Shown here in pieces: positions 15,734 through 26,670 of a stretch of 41,764 nt of DNA; within the stretch, counting starts at the first letter, position 1; each line of letters starts with the position of its first letter. The stretch is from an uncultured Erysipelotrichaceae bacterium (lineage in GTDB: Bacteria; Bacillota_I; Bacilli_A; RFN20; CAG-826), in NCBI GenBank assembly GCA_902800905.1, contig CADCGC010000010.1, forward strand, positions 1 through 41,764, in the 5' to 3' direction. The notes below the pieces were generated by a model. The model did no database searches. It saw only the letters and a program-made list of their open reading frames with translations, and was not told where the DNA came from. The position numbers and the translations under genes are program-made.

Positions 15734-16858
15734 ATGAGATTTATTATTAAAAGAGATGATTTCTTAAAAGCGTTGCTTATCACCGGCAGAGCCGTTAACT
15801 CAAAGAACAATGCATATCCAGTTTTAGCTAATCTCAAATTAGATCTTGATGAAAGAGGCTTATCTATTACTGGTAGTAACGCTGACATTACTATTAAAAC
15901 AACAATCCCATATTCAATTGATGACCGTGAAGTAATTAGAAACGTACAAGAAGGTTCTACTTTGGTTAATACTAAAATCATTACCGATATGGTCAGAAAA
16001 GCTGACAATGATGAAATTAGTTTTGAAGTAGTTGATTCCACAATTGCTGTTATTACAGCTGGTAAATTTAAAGGTAACTTAAATTGCATTAGAGTGGATG
16101 AATATCCAGATATTGATTTAGAACCAACAGGAATCCAAATCAAGCTCACAAAATTAGAATTCTCTTCTTTAGTTACTCAAACTGCATTTGCAGCGTCCTT
16201 GAAAGAACAAAGACCAATCCTTACTGCTATTAATTTAGAAGCAAGTGATGGCATCTTAACTGCAACCACCACCGATAGTGCTCGTTTAGCAAGAAAACAA
16301 ATCAGCATCTCAACAGATTTACAATTCTCTGCTAACGTTCCAGCCAAAATGATGGTGGAAGTTGATCATTTATTAGAGAACGCTGAATCAGTTAAAGTTT
16401 CTTTGAGTGATAAGAAAGCACTATTTGAATTCGATAATACTGCTGTTTCTACACGTTTAATTGCTGGCGAATATCCAAACACCAAAAACATCGTTCCACG
16501 CATTACGAACTACTCTTTAGAAGTAAATGCTAACGATTTATTAAAAGCAATCGACCGTGTCAATATTCTTTCTATTGATAGAGAAAACGTTGTTGATTTA
16601 GCGCTTGGTGAAGACTACTTAGAAATCAGTGCAAAATCCACTCAAGTTGGTTCTGCAAGTGAAAGAATTGAGAACTTCAAATTCGAAGGTAATAACCTAC
16701 AAATATCATTTAATAGTGAGTTTGTTTCCTCTGCAATTAAGGCTCTTGGAAGCGAAGATGTGACCTTCTTGTTTGTTGGAGAAATGAAGCCATTTGTCAT
16801 TAAAAATCCTAGCGACGAATCAATCATCCAAATCGTCACACCAGTTAGAACTTACTAA
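15734..16858 (+). CDS. dnaN: DNA polymerase III beta subunit (sliding clamp)
   Basis: Ring-shaped processivity clamp, a dimer of three-domain subunits. The start MRFIIKRDDFLKAL, internal ISGSNADITI-like segment (SITGSNADITIKTTIP) and the C-terminus FVIKNPSDESIIQIVTPVRTY match the family. The ending resembles the usual ILPVRTY that lies in the protein-binding pocket. The 374 residues are typical. It lies 125 nt after dnaA across the unwinding region. A terminator follows. AGAAGG is the ribosome binding site. Confidence 0.97.
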   Translation: MRFIIKRDDFLKALLITGRAVNSKNNAYPVLANLKLDLDERGLSITGSNADITIKTTIPYSIDDREVIRNVQEGSTLVNTKIITDMVRKADNDEISFEVVDSTIAVITAGKFKGNLNCIRVDEYPDIDLEPTGIQIKLTKLEFSSLVTQTAFAASLKEQRPILTAINLEASDGILTATTTDSARLARKQISISTDLQFSANVPAKMMVEVDHLLENAESVKVSLSDKKALFEFDNTAVSTRLIAGEYPNTKNIVPRITNYSLEVNANDLLKAIDRVNILSIDRENVVDLALGEDYLEISAKSTQVGSASERIENFKFEGNNLQISFNSEFVSSAIKALGSEDVTFLFVGEMKPFVIKNPSDESIIQIVTPVRTY

Positions 16859-16878
16859 TAAAAACACTCAAATTAGTT

Positions 16879-16899
16879 AAAGGCACATTGTGCCTTTTT
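16879..16899 (+). terminator. Terminator of dnaA-dnaN
   Basis: AAAGGCAC (16879-16886) pairs with GTGCCTTT (16890-16897) around ATT, followed by a T tract and TTTTTC. Confidence 0.85.
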
Positions 16900-16982
16900 C
16901 TTTTTCTTGAAATTAGAACATTTTTTGAATTATTCAAACCAACTATACGAAAAATTGCGTATTTAAGCCCTATAATAATTTA

Positions 16983-17004
16983 TGGAATATATTATTCCAT
17001 TTTT
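16983..17004 (+). terminator. Possible second hairpin terminator before yaaA
   Basis: TGGAATA (16983-16989) and TATTCCA (16993-16999) form a 7-bp AT-rich stem followed by TTTTT. It may back up the dnaN terminator. It overlaps the -35 region proposed for yaaA. Confidence 0.45.
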
Positions 17005-17023
17005 ACCTTATATCGTGTATAAT
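16995..17023 (+). promoter_or_regulatory. yaaA-recF promoter
   Basis: A perfect TATAAT at 17018-17023 with a weak TTCCAT 17 bases upstream. The start point would fall near 17030, leaving a leader of about 12 nt without a Shine-Dalgarno sequence. Confidence 0.5.
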
Positions 17024-17042
17024 ACCCATAGAGTGCGTTCAA

Positions 17043-17261
17043 ATGGCTACTAGAGAAGTAAAAATACGTGAAGATGAAGAATACATTACCTTAAATGTTC
17101 TTTTGAAAATCGTTGATCTTATTCCTACTGGTGGCATGGCTAAGATTTTCTTGGCGGAAAACGATGTATTCGTCAACGGAGAGAAAGAAAACCGTCGAGG
17201 TCGAAAATTATATCGAGGCGATATCGTTAAAGCGAATAAAGCGGAATTCTTGATTAAATAA
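17043..17261 (+). CDS. yaaA: S4-domain RNA-binding protein YaaA
   Basis: A 72-residue S4-like protein, conserved between dnaN and recF in Bacillota. After an N-terminal beta segment (REVKIREDEEYITLNVLLK) the S4 motif runs GGMAKIFLAENDVFVNGEKE and ends with RRGRKLYRGDIVKA. In Bacillus the homologue is associated with ribosome assembly. The start is supported by homology length; no Shine-Dalgarno sequence is visible. recF begins two bases after the stop, so translation is probably coupled. Confidence 0.9.
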   Translation: MATREVKIREDEEYITLNVLLKIVDLIPTGGMAKIFLAENDVFVNGEKENRRGRKLYRGDIVKANKAEFLIK

Positions 17262-17263
17262 CG

Positions 17264-18307
17264 ATGATTGTCAAATCTCTTGGAATCAGAAACTTCCGTA
17301 ATCATCTACTCGGTGAATATGAGTTTGGCGATGGATTAAATATCATCACTGGACCTAACGCGAGCGGGAAAACGAATATCGTTGAAGCAATCTATTATCT
17401 CTCGCTTGCTCGAAGCTTTAGAGGTGTAGAAGACGCTGACATCATTAATCATAAAAGTGAGGTTTCACAAATTGATGCAATGGTGTATGAAGGCCAGATA
17501 AAAAGAAATATTCGCATTCTAATCACTAAAAAAGGTCGTTCAGTCTTAGTAAACGGCAAAAAGGTATCGAGATTAAGTGAACTGAGCAAATGCGTCAATG
17601 TGCTCCTGTTTGAGCCAAAAGACGTGATGTTGTTTAGAGGATCACCAAAAGAGAGAAGAAACTTCTTGGATATCAATCTCTCAAAACAATTCCCAATTTA
17701 TCTTGAATACATATCGAGATATGAGAAGGCTCTAAAGCAAAGAAATGAGATTCTTAAATCAGGGAATATCGACAAAAATTTACTTGATGCATCGACTGAA
17801 ACTTTAGTGAAATATGCCGGTCCAATCATCAATTATCGAGCGATGTTTGTCAAGGATATCAATGATATCCTTATTAAAATAACGCACGCGCTCACGGGCG
17901 TACGAGACAAAATTGAAATTGTTTACCGCCCATTTGTAAACATGAGTAGTGATTATCAAAGTGTCGCGTTAGAAGCGTTTAATCGCTCATTAGAAAGTGA
18001 TTTGAGACATAAAGCAACATCTATTGGAATTCATCGAGAAGATATCTCAGTGAGCCTAAATGGTAAAGAAATTGGAACTTATGGTTCTCAAGGTGAAAAC
18101 CGACTCGTTGCTCTCGCACTAAAATTGTCCCCGTATTTCATGATTACGGATAGGGACAAAAAACCAGTAGTTGTTCTAGATGATGTGATGTCTGAACTTG
18201 ATCCAAAACACCGCGAACAACTAATTAAATTTCTAAGAAAGTTTGAACAAGTATTTATTACTGACACCAAACTTGAAATAGAGGGTTCAACCCAAATTAA
18301 ACTTTAA
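17264..18307 (+). CDS. recF: DNA repair and recombination protein RecF
   Basis: SMC-like ATPase that loads RecA at gaps with RecO and RecR. Walker A is GPNASGKTN near residue 30, the signature-motif region contains YGSQGENRLVALALKL, and Walker B with D-loop is VVLDDVMSELDPKH. The 347 residues are slightly under the usual 360-370. It is translated from the same unit as yaaA, and gyrB follows after 28 nt. recR, its partner, is also in this window. Confidence 0.95.
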   Translation: MIVKSLGIRNFRNHLLGEYEFGDGLNIITGPNASGKTNIVEAIYYLSLARSFRGVEDADIINHKSEVSQIDAMVYEGQIKRNIRILITKKGRSVLVNGKKVSRLSELSKCVNVLLFEPKDVMLFRGSPKERRNFLDINLSKQFPIYLEYISRYEKALKQRNEILKSGNIDKNLLDASTETLVKYAGPIINYRAMFVKDINDILIKITHALTGVRDKIEIVYRPFVNMSSDYQSVALEAFNRSLESDLRHKATSIGIHREDISVSLNGKEIGTYGSQGENRLVALALKLSPYFMITDRDKKPVVVLDDVMSELDPKHREQLIKFLRKFEQVFITDTKLEIEGSTQIKL

Positions 18308-18320
18308 AAAAAACACATGA

Positions 18321-20399
<2,079 letters not shown>

Positions 20400-20418
20400 T
20401 AGAAGGAGGTAAGTAACA

Positions 20419-23055
20419 ATGTTGTTTGAAGAAGATAAAATCGAAAACGAAGAAGTTGAAGAATCTGAAGAAGAATCTGAAACTGAAGATGAAACAATTG
20501 AAGCTGGTATTGTTGCTGGCTTAAAAGATGTTAACACCGTTGATATTGTTAAAGAATCCTTCCTTGATTACGCAATGAGCGTTATCGTCTCTCGTGCCAT
20601 TCCTGATGCAAGAGACGGCTTAAAACCTGTTCATAGAAGAATTATTTACGGTATGAACGAATCTGGAATTACTCCAGATAAACCACACGTTAAAAGTGCG
20701 AGAATCGTTGGTGACGTTATGGGTAAATATCACCCACATGGCGACTCCGCAATCTACCTTTCTTTAGCAAGATTTGCTCAAGATTGGGCGATGAGACACT
20801 GCTTAGTTGATGGCCATGGTAACTTTGGTAGTATCGATGGTGATGAACCAGCGGCTATGCGTTATACCGAAGCAAGAATGTCAAAAATCGCTCTTGAAAT
20901 GGTTAGAGATATTAACTGCGATACAGTTGATTTCGTTGATAACTATGATGGTAGTGAACAAGAGCCAAGCGTTTTACCATCAAGATTCCCTAACTTATTA
21001 GTTAATGGATCTAGTGGTATCGCTGTTGGTATGGCAACAAATATTCCTCCACACAATTTAGGTGAAGTTATTGATGGTGTTATCGCTATTGCACATAATC
21101 CAGAAATTTCAAATGTTGAATTAATGCAATATGTTAAAGGTCCTGATTTCCCAACCGGCGCCCTTATTTTAGGACGTGGTGGAATTAAAGATGCCTATGA
21201 AACTGGTACTGGTAGCATCGCTATTAGAGCAAAATGCCATATCGAAGAAAGAGGCGAACACGGCTTAAAGAGAATTGTTGTTGATGAAATCCCGTATGGA
21301 TTAAATAAAGCAACATTAGTGGAAAGCATCGCTGCTTTAGCTAGAGACAAAGTTATCGATGGCATTACTGAAGTTAGAGATGAAACCAACAAAAAAGGAA
21401 CACGTATCGTTATCGAAGTTCGTAGAGATATCATTCCTGAAGTTTTATTAAATCAACTTTACAAAAACACTCAATTACAAACATCCTGTGGCATTATCAT
21501 GCTTTGCTTAATTGACAACGCACCAAAAATTTGCCCACTTAATGTTTTGTTACAAACATATCTTGATTTCCAAGTTCAAGTTATTGAAAGAAGAACAAGA
21601 TTCTTACTTGCTAAAGATGAAGATAGACATCATATCGTTGTTGGCTTAATCAAATGTCATGACAACATCGATGATATCGTTGATATCATTAAAGCAAGCA
21701 AAACTCCAGAAGATGCCACTGTTGAATTAATGAACAAATACAGCTTCTCTGAAGTACAAGTTCAAGCTATTTTAGCAATGACTTTAAGAAGATTAACTGG
21801 TATCGAAGAAGACAAACTCGAAGCCGAAAAAGCTCAACTCGAAGTCAACATTGCTGAATATAACCGTATTCTTTCTAGTAGAGCCAACGAAATCGAAGTC
21901 GTTGTTAAAGAATTATTAGAAATTAAAGAAAAATATGCGGATGAAAGAAGAACAGAAATCACTAACGACGCTGCAAGTATCGATGATGAAGATCTTATTC
22001 CACAAGAAAACATCGTTGTTGCTATCACACGTGGTGGTTATGTTAAGAGATTAACTTCTGATTCATTCAAAGCACAACATCGTGGTGGTAGAGGCGTTAG
22101 AGGTATGTCCACTAACGAAAACGATATCGTTGAAAATATGGTCTACACCAAAACACACACAGACTTACTATTCTTTACTGATTTTGGAAAAGTCTATCGT
22201 ATCAGAGGATATATGATTCCAGAATTCTCTAAAGCAAGTAAAGGTGTCCCAATTATTAACTTAATCAACATCGAAAAAGGCGAAAATGTTAAGAGTATTA
22301 TTGCTTGTGATGAATATAGTGAAGGTAGATACCTCTTATTCGTTACAAAACAAGGTGTTGTTAAGAAGACTCCTATTGAAGAATATGAATCGATTCGTCA
22401 AAACGGAAAGATTGCTATTACTTTAAGAGAAGGCGACACATTATTCGCTGTTAAAGAAATTAGTGATGACACAATTGTTGGTATTGCTGCTAATAACTCC
22501 AAAATGGTTAACTTCAAAGCAACCAATTCTGAAGTTAGACCAATGGGTCGTACAGCGAGTGGTGTCAAAGGTATTGATTTAGCCGACGATGAATTCGTTG
22601 TTGGTGTTACTACATCTGAAGAAGGCGACCACATCTTAGCGATGACCTCTAAAGGATTTGGCAAACTCACACCAGTTGTCGATGCTGATGGCGACTTAAC
22701 ATATAGAATCACAAAACGTGGTGCTAAAGGTGTTACCACATTAAAAGCAACTGATAAAGTTGGTGATTTAATCGCAGTTAGAGCTATCAATTTAGAAGAT
22801 GACTTAATGTGTATCACAAACGCTGGTATTGTTATTAGAACTCCACTCAATCAAATTAGAATTTGTGGACGTAATACATCCGGTGTTAAAGTCATGAACC
22901 TTGAAGGCAGACAAAAGATCGTCAGCATCGCTATTGTTCCACATGAAGAAATCGACGAAAATGCGCCACTTGATGATGAAGTCGAAGAAGGTACAGAACA
23001 AGTCGAAGATGCATCAGTTGACACATCTTTACCAAGTAATGAAGGTGAAGAATAG
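20419..23055 (+). CDS. gyrA: DNA gyrase subunit A
   Basis: Cleavage and rejoining subunit with catalytic Tyr149 (AAMRYTEARMSKIALEM). The winged-helix region begins at SFLDYAMSVIVSRA, and the C-terminal beta-pinwheel carries a GyrA box, QHRGGRG, which favours gyrase over topoisomerase IV. The quinolone region reads HPHGDSAIYLSLARFAQDW. The Ser is kept (Ser110), but the position usually Asp or Glu is Leu114. Length is 878 residues. It has an acidic N-terminal extension (about residues 1-30) and an acidic C-terminal tail of about 40 residues. AGAAGGAGG is the ribosome binding site. Confidence 0.96.
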   Translation: MLFEEDKIENEEVEESEEESETEDETIEAGIVAGLKDVNTVDIVKESFLDYAMSVIVSRAIPDARDGLKPVHRRIIYGMNESGITPDKPHVKSARIVGDVMGKYHPHGDSAIYLSLARFAQDWAMRHCLVDGHGNFGSIDGDEPAAMRYTEARMSKIALEMVRDINCDTVDFVDNYDGSEQEPSVLPSRFPNLLVNGSSGIAVGMATNIPPHNLGEVIDGVIAIAHNPEISNVELMQYVKGPDFPTGALILGRGGIKDAYETGTGSIAIRAKCHIEERGEHGLKRIVVDEIPYGLNKATLVESIAALARDKVIDGITEVRDETNKKGTRIVIEVRRDIIPEVLLNQLYKNTQLQTSCGIIMLCLIDNAPKICPLNVLLQTYLDFQVQVIERRTRFLLAKDEDRHHIVVGLIKCHDNIDDIVDIIKASKTPEDATVELMNKYSFSEVQVQAILAMTLRRLTGIEEDKLEAEKAQLEVNIAEYNRILSSRANEIEVVVKELLEIKEKYADERRTEITNDAASIDDEDLIPQENIVVAITRGGYVKRLTSDSFKAQHRGGRGVRGMSTNENDIVENMVYTKTHTDLLFFTDFGKVYRIRGYMIPEFSKASKGVPIINLINIEKGENVKSIIACDEYSEGRYLLFVTKQGVVKKTPIEEYESIRQNGKIAITLREGDTLFAVKEISDDTIVGIAANNSKMVNFKATNSEVRPMGRTASGVKGIDLADDEFVVGVTTSEEGDHILAMTSKGFGKLTPVVDADGDLTYRITKRGAKGVTTLKATDKVGDLIAVRAINLEDDLMCITNAGIVIRTPLNQIRICGRNTSGVKVMNLEGRQKIVSIAIVPHEEIDENAPLDDEVEEGTEQVEDASVDTSLPSNEGEE

Positions 23056-23112
23056 TTAACCTATTATTTCTAAAAAATAATCGTTACATTTTATAGATTG
23101 GAAAATAAAATT

Positions 23113-24393
23113 ATGATTGATATTAATTTAATTAGAGAAAAGCCAGAATACGTTAAAAAGGCTTTAGCTAAAAAGTTATGGGATGCGGATTTCACTGAAT
23201 TCCTTTCATGGGATAAAGAGAAACGCGAACTCATGCAAGTTGTTGAAAATAACAAGGCAGAAATGAACAAATTATCTGCCTCTGTTCCAGCCGCTAAAAA
23301 GGCTGGTGAAGATGTCAGTAAGATTTTCGCCCGTGTTAAGGAAATTGCTGCTAAAAATAAGGAATTTGAAGAGAAATTACAAGAAATTGACGTCAAAATG
23401 AATGATTTTTTAGCCGCATTACCAAACATTCCTGATGATGATTTAGTGGGTGGTGGTAAAGAGAACAACAAGGTCATTAAAGTGGTTGGTGAGAAACCAG
23501 TCTTCAACTTCAAAATGAAGGATCACGTTGAACTTGCTACCTCTCTTGGTCTCGTCGATTATGACCGTGGCGCGAAGATTGCTGGTCGTGGTGCTTGGGT
23601 CTATACTGGTTTAGGTGCTAGACTCGAATGGGCCTTACTCAACTTCTTCATGTCAGAGCACTTAAAAGATGGATATGAATTTATCCTTCCACCACACTTA
23701 TTAAATGAGCAAAGTGGTTATGTTGCTGGACAATTCCCAAAATTCAGAGAAGATGTTTTCTGGCTTGAAGGATTAGAACCACAAAGATTCTTATTACCAA
23801 CTGCCGAAACAGCGTTAGTGAATCTTCATAGAGATGAGATTATGAATGAATCTGATCTTCCAAAGAAATACTTCGCCTACACTCCATGTTATCGTAGAGA
23901 AGCAGGTAGCTATCGTACTGAAGAAAGAGGTATGATTCGTGGTTATCAATTCGATAAAGTTGAAATGGTTCAATACACAAAACCAGAAGATAGTGACGCC
24001 GCATTTGAAGAATTAGTTCGTAAGGCTGCCTCCTTAGTTGAAAAACTTGGATTACATTTCCAAATTTCAAAACTTGCTGCCGGTGATATTTCTCACTCCA
24101 TGGCGAGAACATACGATATCGAAGTCTATATTCCTTCTATTGACATTTATAAAGAAGTCAGTAGTGCGTCTAACGCGCGTGATTACCAAGCACGTAGAGG
24201 AAAATGTAGATATCGTGATTCCGCAACTGGCAAAACAAGATTTGTCCATACCCTTAATGCTTCAGGCTTAGCAACTAGCCGTATCTTCCCAGCGATATTA
24301 GAACAATATCAACAAGAAGATGGTAGCGTTCTTGTCCCAGAAGTCTTACAACCATTCATGGGTGGAATTAAGGTTCTTAAACCAGTTAAATAG
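23113..24393 (+). CDS. serS: Seryl-tRNA synthetase
   Basis: Class II synthetase charging tRNA-Ser. The N-terminal helical arm (about residues 25-110, coiled coil, Lys/Glu-rich) is followed by the catalytic core. Motif 2 is TPCYRREAGSYRTEERGMIR and motif 3 is NASGLATSRIFPAILEQY. The frame is open upstream to a TTG at 23098, but the ATG at 23113 (MIDINLIREKPEYV) matches the family start; upstream GGAAAA is a weak ribosome binding site. Length is 426 residues. It follows gyrA after 57 nt that include an AT-rich inverted repeat (ATTATTT with AAATAAT). It ends at a clear terminator. Confidence 0.96.
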   Translation: MIDINLIREKPEYVKKALAKKLWDADFTEFLSWDKEKRELMQVVENNKAEMNKLSASVPAAKKAGEDVSKIFARVKEIAAKNKEFEEKLQEIDVKMNDFLAALPNIPDDDLVGGGKENNKVIKVVGEKPVFNFKMKDHVELATSLGLVDYDRGAKIAGRGAWVYTGLGARLEWALLNFFMSEHLKDGYEFILPPHLLNEQSGYVAGQFPKFREDVFWLEGLEPQRFLLPTAETALVNLHRDEIMNESDLPKKYFAYTPCYRREAGSYRTEERGMIRGYQFDKVEMVQYTKPEDSDAAFEELVRKAASLVEKLGLHFQISKLAAGDISHSMARTYDIEVYIPSIDIYKEVSSASNARDYQARRGKCRYRDSATGKTRFVHTLNASGLATSRIFPAILEQYQQEDGSVLVPEVLQPFMGGIKVLKPVK

Positions 24394-24404
24394 TTTCAAA
24401 AATT

Positions 24405-24431
24405 GACTCTTCATTTGAAGGGTCTTTTTTT
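24405..24431 (+). terminator. Terminator of serS
   Basis: GACTCTTC (24405-24412) pairs with GAAGGGTC (24417-24424), with one G-T pair and ATTT loop, followed by seven T. Confidence 0.85.
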
Positions 24432-24703
24432 GTACTTAAATCCATATAATGTAATATATTTATTATGCGCATTTAATAAACATATCAAAATTTTTTGCAT
24501 GCAATTTTTTCTGTAAAATGTATTTTATAAACATTTTGTACATATAAACATCAAAAGCTTTTTGAGCTATAAAAATTGAGATTCTATTGAACAAAAAATG
24601 CCTTTTCTTTTTATAATCAATTGAAGAGTCTTTTATAAGAGGACATAACAATGGTGTTCTTATCTTGGTCAAAAACTTTAAGTAACCATTTAGTTTTATA
24701 AAG
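24432..24703 (+). other. Intergenic region with possible small transcript
   Basis: About 270 bases between the serS and typA terminators. A promoter-like pair TTGAAC (24587-24592) and TATAAT (24612-24617) with a 19-nt gap precedes a 16-residue frame (24651-24701, MVFLSWSKTLSNHLVL) that has AGAGGA eight bases upstream. The shared terminator at 24709-24737 could end it. The upstream part has a TGCGCA site (24467-24472), the palindrome TTGCATGCAA and AT-rich DNA. A 69-codon frame on the other strand starts with TTG, has no ribosome binding site and looks spurious. Confidence 0.25.
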
Positions 24704-24737
24704 AAAAAAACAAGGTCTCAATAACGGACCTTGTTTT
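24704..24737 (-). terminator. Terminator of typA
   Basis: AACAAGGTC (24709-24717) and GACCTTGTT (24727-24735) form a 9-bp stem. Leftward it is followed by a run of at least six T; rightward only four T follow, so it may work weakly in that direction too. Confidence 0.85.
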
Positions 24738-24740
24738 AAA

Positions 24741-26570
24741 TTATTCTTCTTGTGGCTTTTTGTTATGGGCTTCCCATTTCTTTCTTTCGGCAGTGTTTAG
24801 AATTTTCTTTCTCATTCTATATGTAGAAGGAGTGATTTCCACTAATTCATCAGAATTAATGTAATCTAGACATGCTTCTAGAGATAACTTTCTGGGAGTC
24901 TTTAAGACAACTGTATTATCTTTCGTACTGCTTCTAACGTTAGAAAGATTTTTCTTTTGAGTAACATTAACTGCTAAATCAAAGTCATAGCGGTGTTCGC
25001 CAACAATCATGCCTTCGTACACTTCTGTACCTGGATAAATGAACATAGTTCCTCTTTCTTCGGTATGTTCAATCGCGTATGGAGTGGCTTGTCCTGCTTC
25101 TACTGAAACAAGAACGCCAATGTTTCTTTCTCCAATCGTATTAGTGGCAACTGGACGATATTCTCTATATGTATGAGAGATAATTCCATATCCTTTTGTT
25201 AATGTCATGAAATTGGTCATGTAACCAAGTAATCCACGGCTAGGAATGACGTATTTCAATACAGTAACCGTCTCTTTTGCATCCATATTGACAAGTTCGC
25301 CACTTCTTTCTCCGATTGTCACCATGATATCTCCAACGAATTCATTAGGAACATCGATAGTCAAATCTTCGTATGGTTCACATTTAACTCCATCGATTTC
25401 TTTAATGATGACTTGTGGCTTACTAACTTCTAATTCGAAGCCTTCTCTTCTCATGTTTTCAATGAGAATTGATAAGTGTAACTCACCTCTACCAGAGACA
25501 ATCCAACTTTCAGTGTTAACGATTCTTTCAACTCTTAATGCGACGTCTCTTTGAGTTTCTCTAAAGAGTCTTTCTTCAATTTTTCTTGCTGTTAGAAGTT
25601 TTCCATCTCTTCCAGATAAAGGAGATGAGTTTGTACCAAATGTCATTTGAAGAGTTGGTTCGTCAAGCCTGATTAGTGGGAGTGGATCAACATGTCCGCT
25701 TTGACAAATTGTTTCACCAACGTTAATATCCGCTAAACCTGCAACTGCGACAATATCACCAGCGTGGGCTTCTTCAATTTCTAATCTCTTTAATCCTTGG
25801 AAACCAAAGAGTTTTAAGACTCTAAAGTTAGTTGTGGAACCGTCTAATCTAGAAACTGTAACATTATCATTAACTTTAATTGTTCCTCTTTTGATAGTGC
25901 CAATACCAATACGACCAACGAAATCGTTGTAGTCAAGTAAGGCAACTTGGAGTTGAAGTGGTGATTCTTTATCCATACATGGAGCAGGAATTTCATCAAT
26001 GATGGTTTGAAGTACTGCGTCCATACCTTCTTTTTGAGTAGATGGATCAGGATCATAAGAAGATGTGCCTTTTAAAGCGGAAGCATACACTGTTTTGAAT
26101 TCTAAGAATTCATCTGGCGCCCCTAATTCGATAAATAAAGTGAGTACTTCGTCTAATGTTTCTTCAACATTAATGTTCGCTCTATCAATTTTATTGATAA
26201 CAACGATTGGTTTTACATGTGCTTCAAGAGCTTTCTTTAAAACGAATCTTGTTTGAGGCATAGTGCCTTCAAAAGCATCCACAAGTAATAAGCAGCCATC
26301 CACCATGTTCATAATTCTTTCGACTTCACCACCAAAGTCAGCGTGGCCTGGAGTGTCTAAGATATTAATTTTGGTGTCTTTATAGATAATAGAAGTTGTC
26401 TTCGCTAGAATGGTGATTCCTCTTTCTCTTTCAATATCATTGGAGTCCATCGCACGATCAGATAACTCTTCATTTGCTCTAAATGTGGAAGAAGATTTTA
26501 AAAGTTGGTCGACGAGTGTTGTCTTACCATGGTCTACGTGAGCAATAATAGCAATGTTTCTGGTTTCCAT
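24741..26570 (-). CDS. typA: Translational GTPase TypA/BipA
   Basis: Ribosome-associated GTPase related to EF-G, involved in ribosome assembly and stress or cold growth in other bacteria. The G domain has [15 protein letters not shown] (G1), [14 protein letters not shown] (G2), [14 protein letters not shown] (G3) and NKIDR (G4). Domain II, an EF-G-like domain with [20 protein letters not shown], and a C-terminal Lys-rich region (EARMRKK-type RMRKKILN) follow. The 609 residues are normal. AAGGAGAAGAAG precedes the ATG. It reads toward oriC. It has its own terminator and probably its own promoter. Confidence 0.95.
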   Translation of the reverse strand: METRNIAIIAHVDHGKTTLVDQLLKSSSTFRANEELSDRAMDSNDIERERGITILAKTTSIIYKDTKINILDTPGHADFGGEVERIMNMVDGCLLLVDAFEGTMPQTRFVLKKALEAHVKPIVVINKIDRANINVEETLDEVLTLFIELGAPDEFLEFKTVYASALKGTSSYDPDPSTQKEGMDAVLQTIIDEIPAPCMDKESPLQLQVALLDYNDFVGRIGIGTIKRGTIKVNDNVTVSRLDGSTTNFRVLKLFGFQGLKRLEIEEAHAGDIVAVAGLADINVGETICQSGHVDPLPLIRLDEPTLQMTFGTNSSPLSGRDGKLLTARKIEERLFRETQRDVALRVERIVNTESWIVSGRGELHLSILIENMRREGFELEVSKPQVIIKEIDGVKCEPYEDLTIDVPNEFVGDIMVTIGERSGELVNMDAKETVTVLKYVIPSRGLLGYMTNFMTLTKGYGIISHTYREYRPVATNTIGERNIGVLVSVEAGQATPYAIEHTEERGTMFIYPGTEVYEGMIVGEHRYDFDLAVNVTQKKNLSNVRSSTKDNTVVLKTPRKLSLEACLDYINSDELVEITPSTYRMRKKILNTAERKKWEAHNKKPQEE

Positions 26571-26584
26571 CTTCTTCTCCTTAA

Positions 26585-26632
26585 TAAAAAATCTTTTCTA
26601 GTTTAGAAAAGTACGAAGATTATTTCAAGAAG
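26585..26632 (-). promoter_or_regulatory. typA promoter or leader hairpin
   Basis: Leftward, TTGAAA, 17 nt and TAAACT form a promoter candidate. Its -10 lies in a perfect 8-bp hairpin, CTTTTCTA-AAC-TAGAAAAG (26593-26611), followed by ATTTTTTA. Either the hairpin is a weak terminator or attenuator, or the symmetry marks an operator over the -10 box. Confidence 0.35.
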
Positions 26633-26646
26633 AATATAAAGAAATT

Positions 26647-26670
26647 AAAAAGAAGAGATTTACACTCTCC
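26647..26670 (-). terminator. Terminator of the dnaX-rsmI operon
   Basis: Leftward, GGAGAG (26665-26670) pairs with CTCTTC (26652-26657), one G-T pair, followed by TTTTT. It overlaps the rsmI stop codon TAG. Confidence 0.6.

Noticed and set aside
15613-16149. 178-codon open frame on the minus strand across the dnaA-dnaN gap and dnaN
   Set aside because: It is antisense to well-conserved dnaN codons and covers the origin boxes; composition is what the complement of dnaN gives, and there is no ribosome binding site.
22398-22850. 150-codon open frame on the minus strand inside gyrA
   Set aside because: Antisense to the GyrA C-terminal repeats; no start context and shadow-like composition.
23098-23112. 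Upstream TTG start for serS
   Set aside because: The ATG five codons later gives the usual SerRS N-terminus.
24463-24672. 69-codon minus-strand frame between serS and typA
   Set aside because: Starts with TTG, has no ribosome binding site, contains the palindrome-rich spacer and has no recognisable motif.
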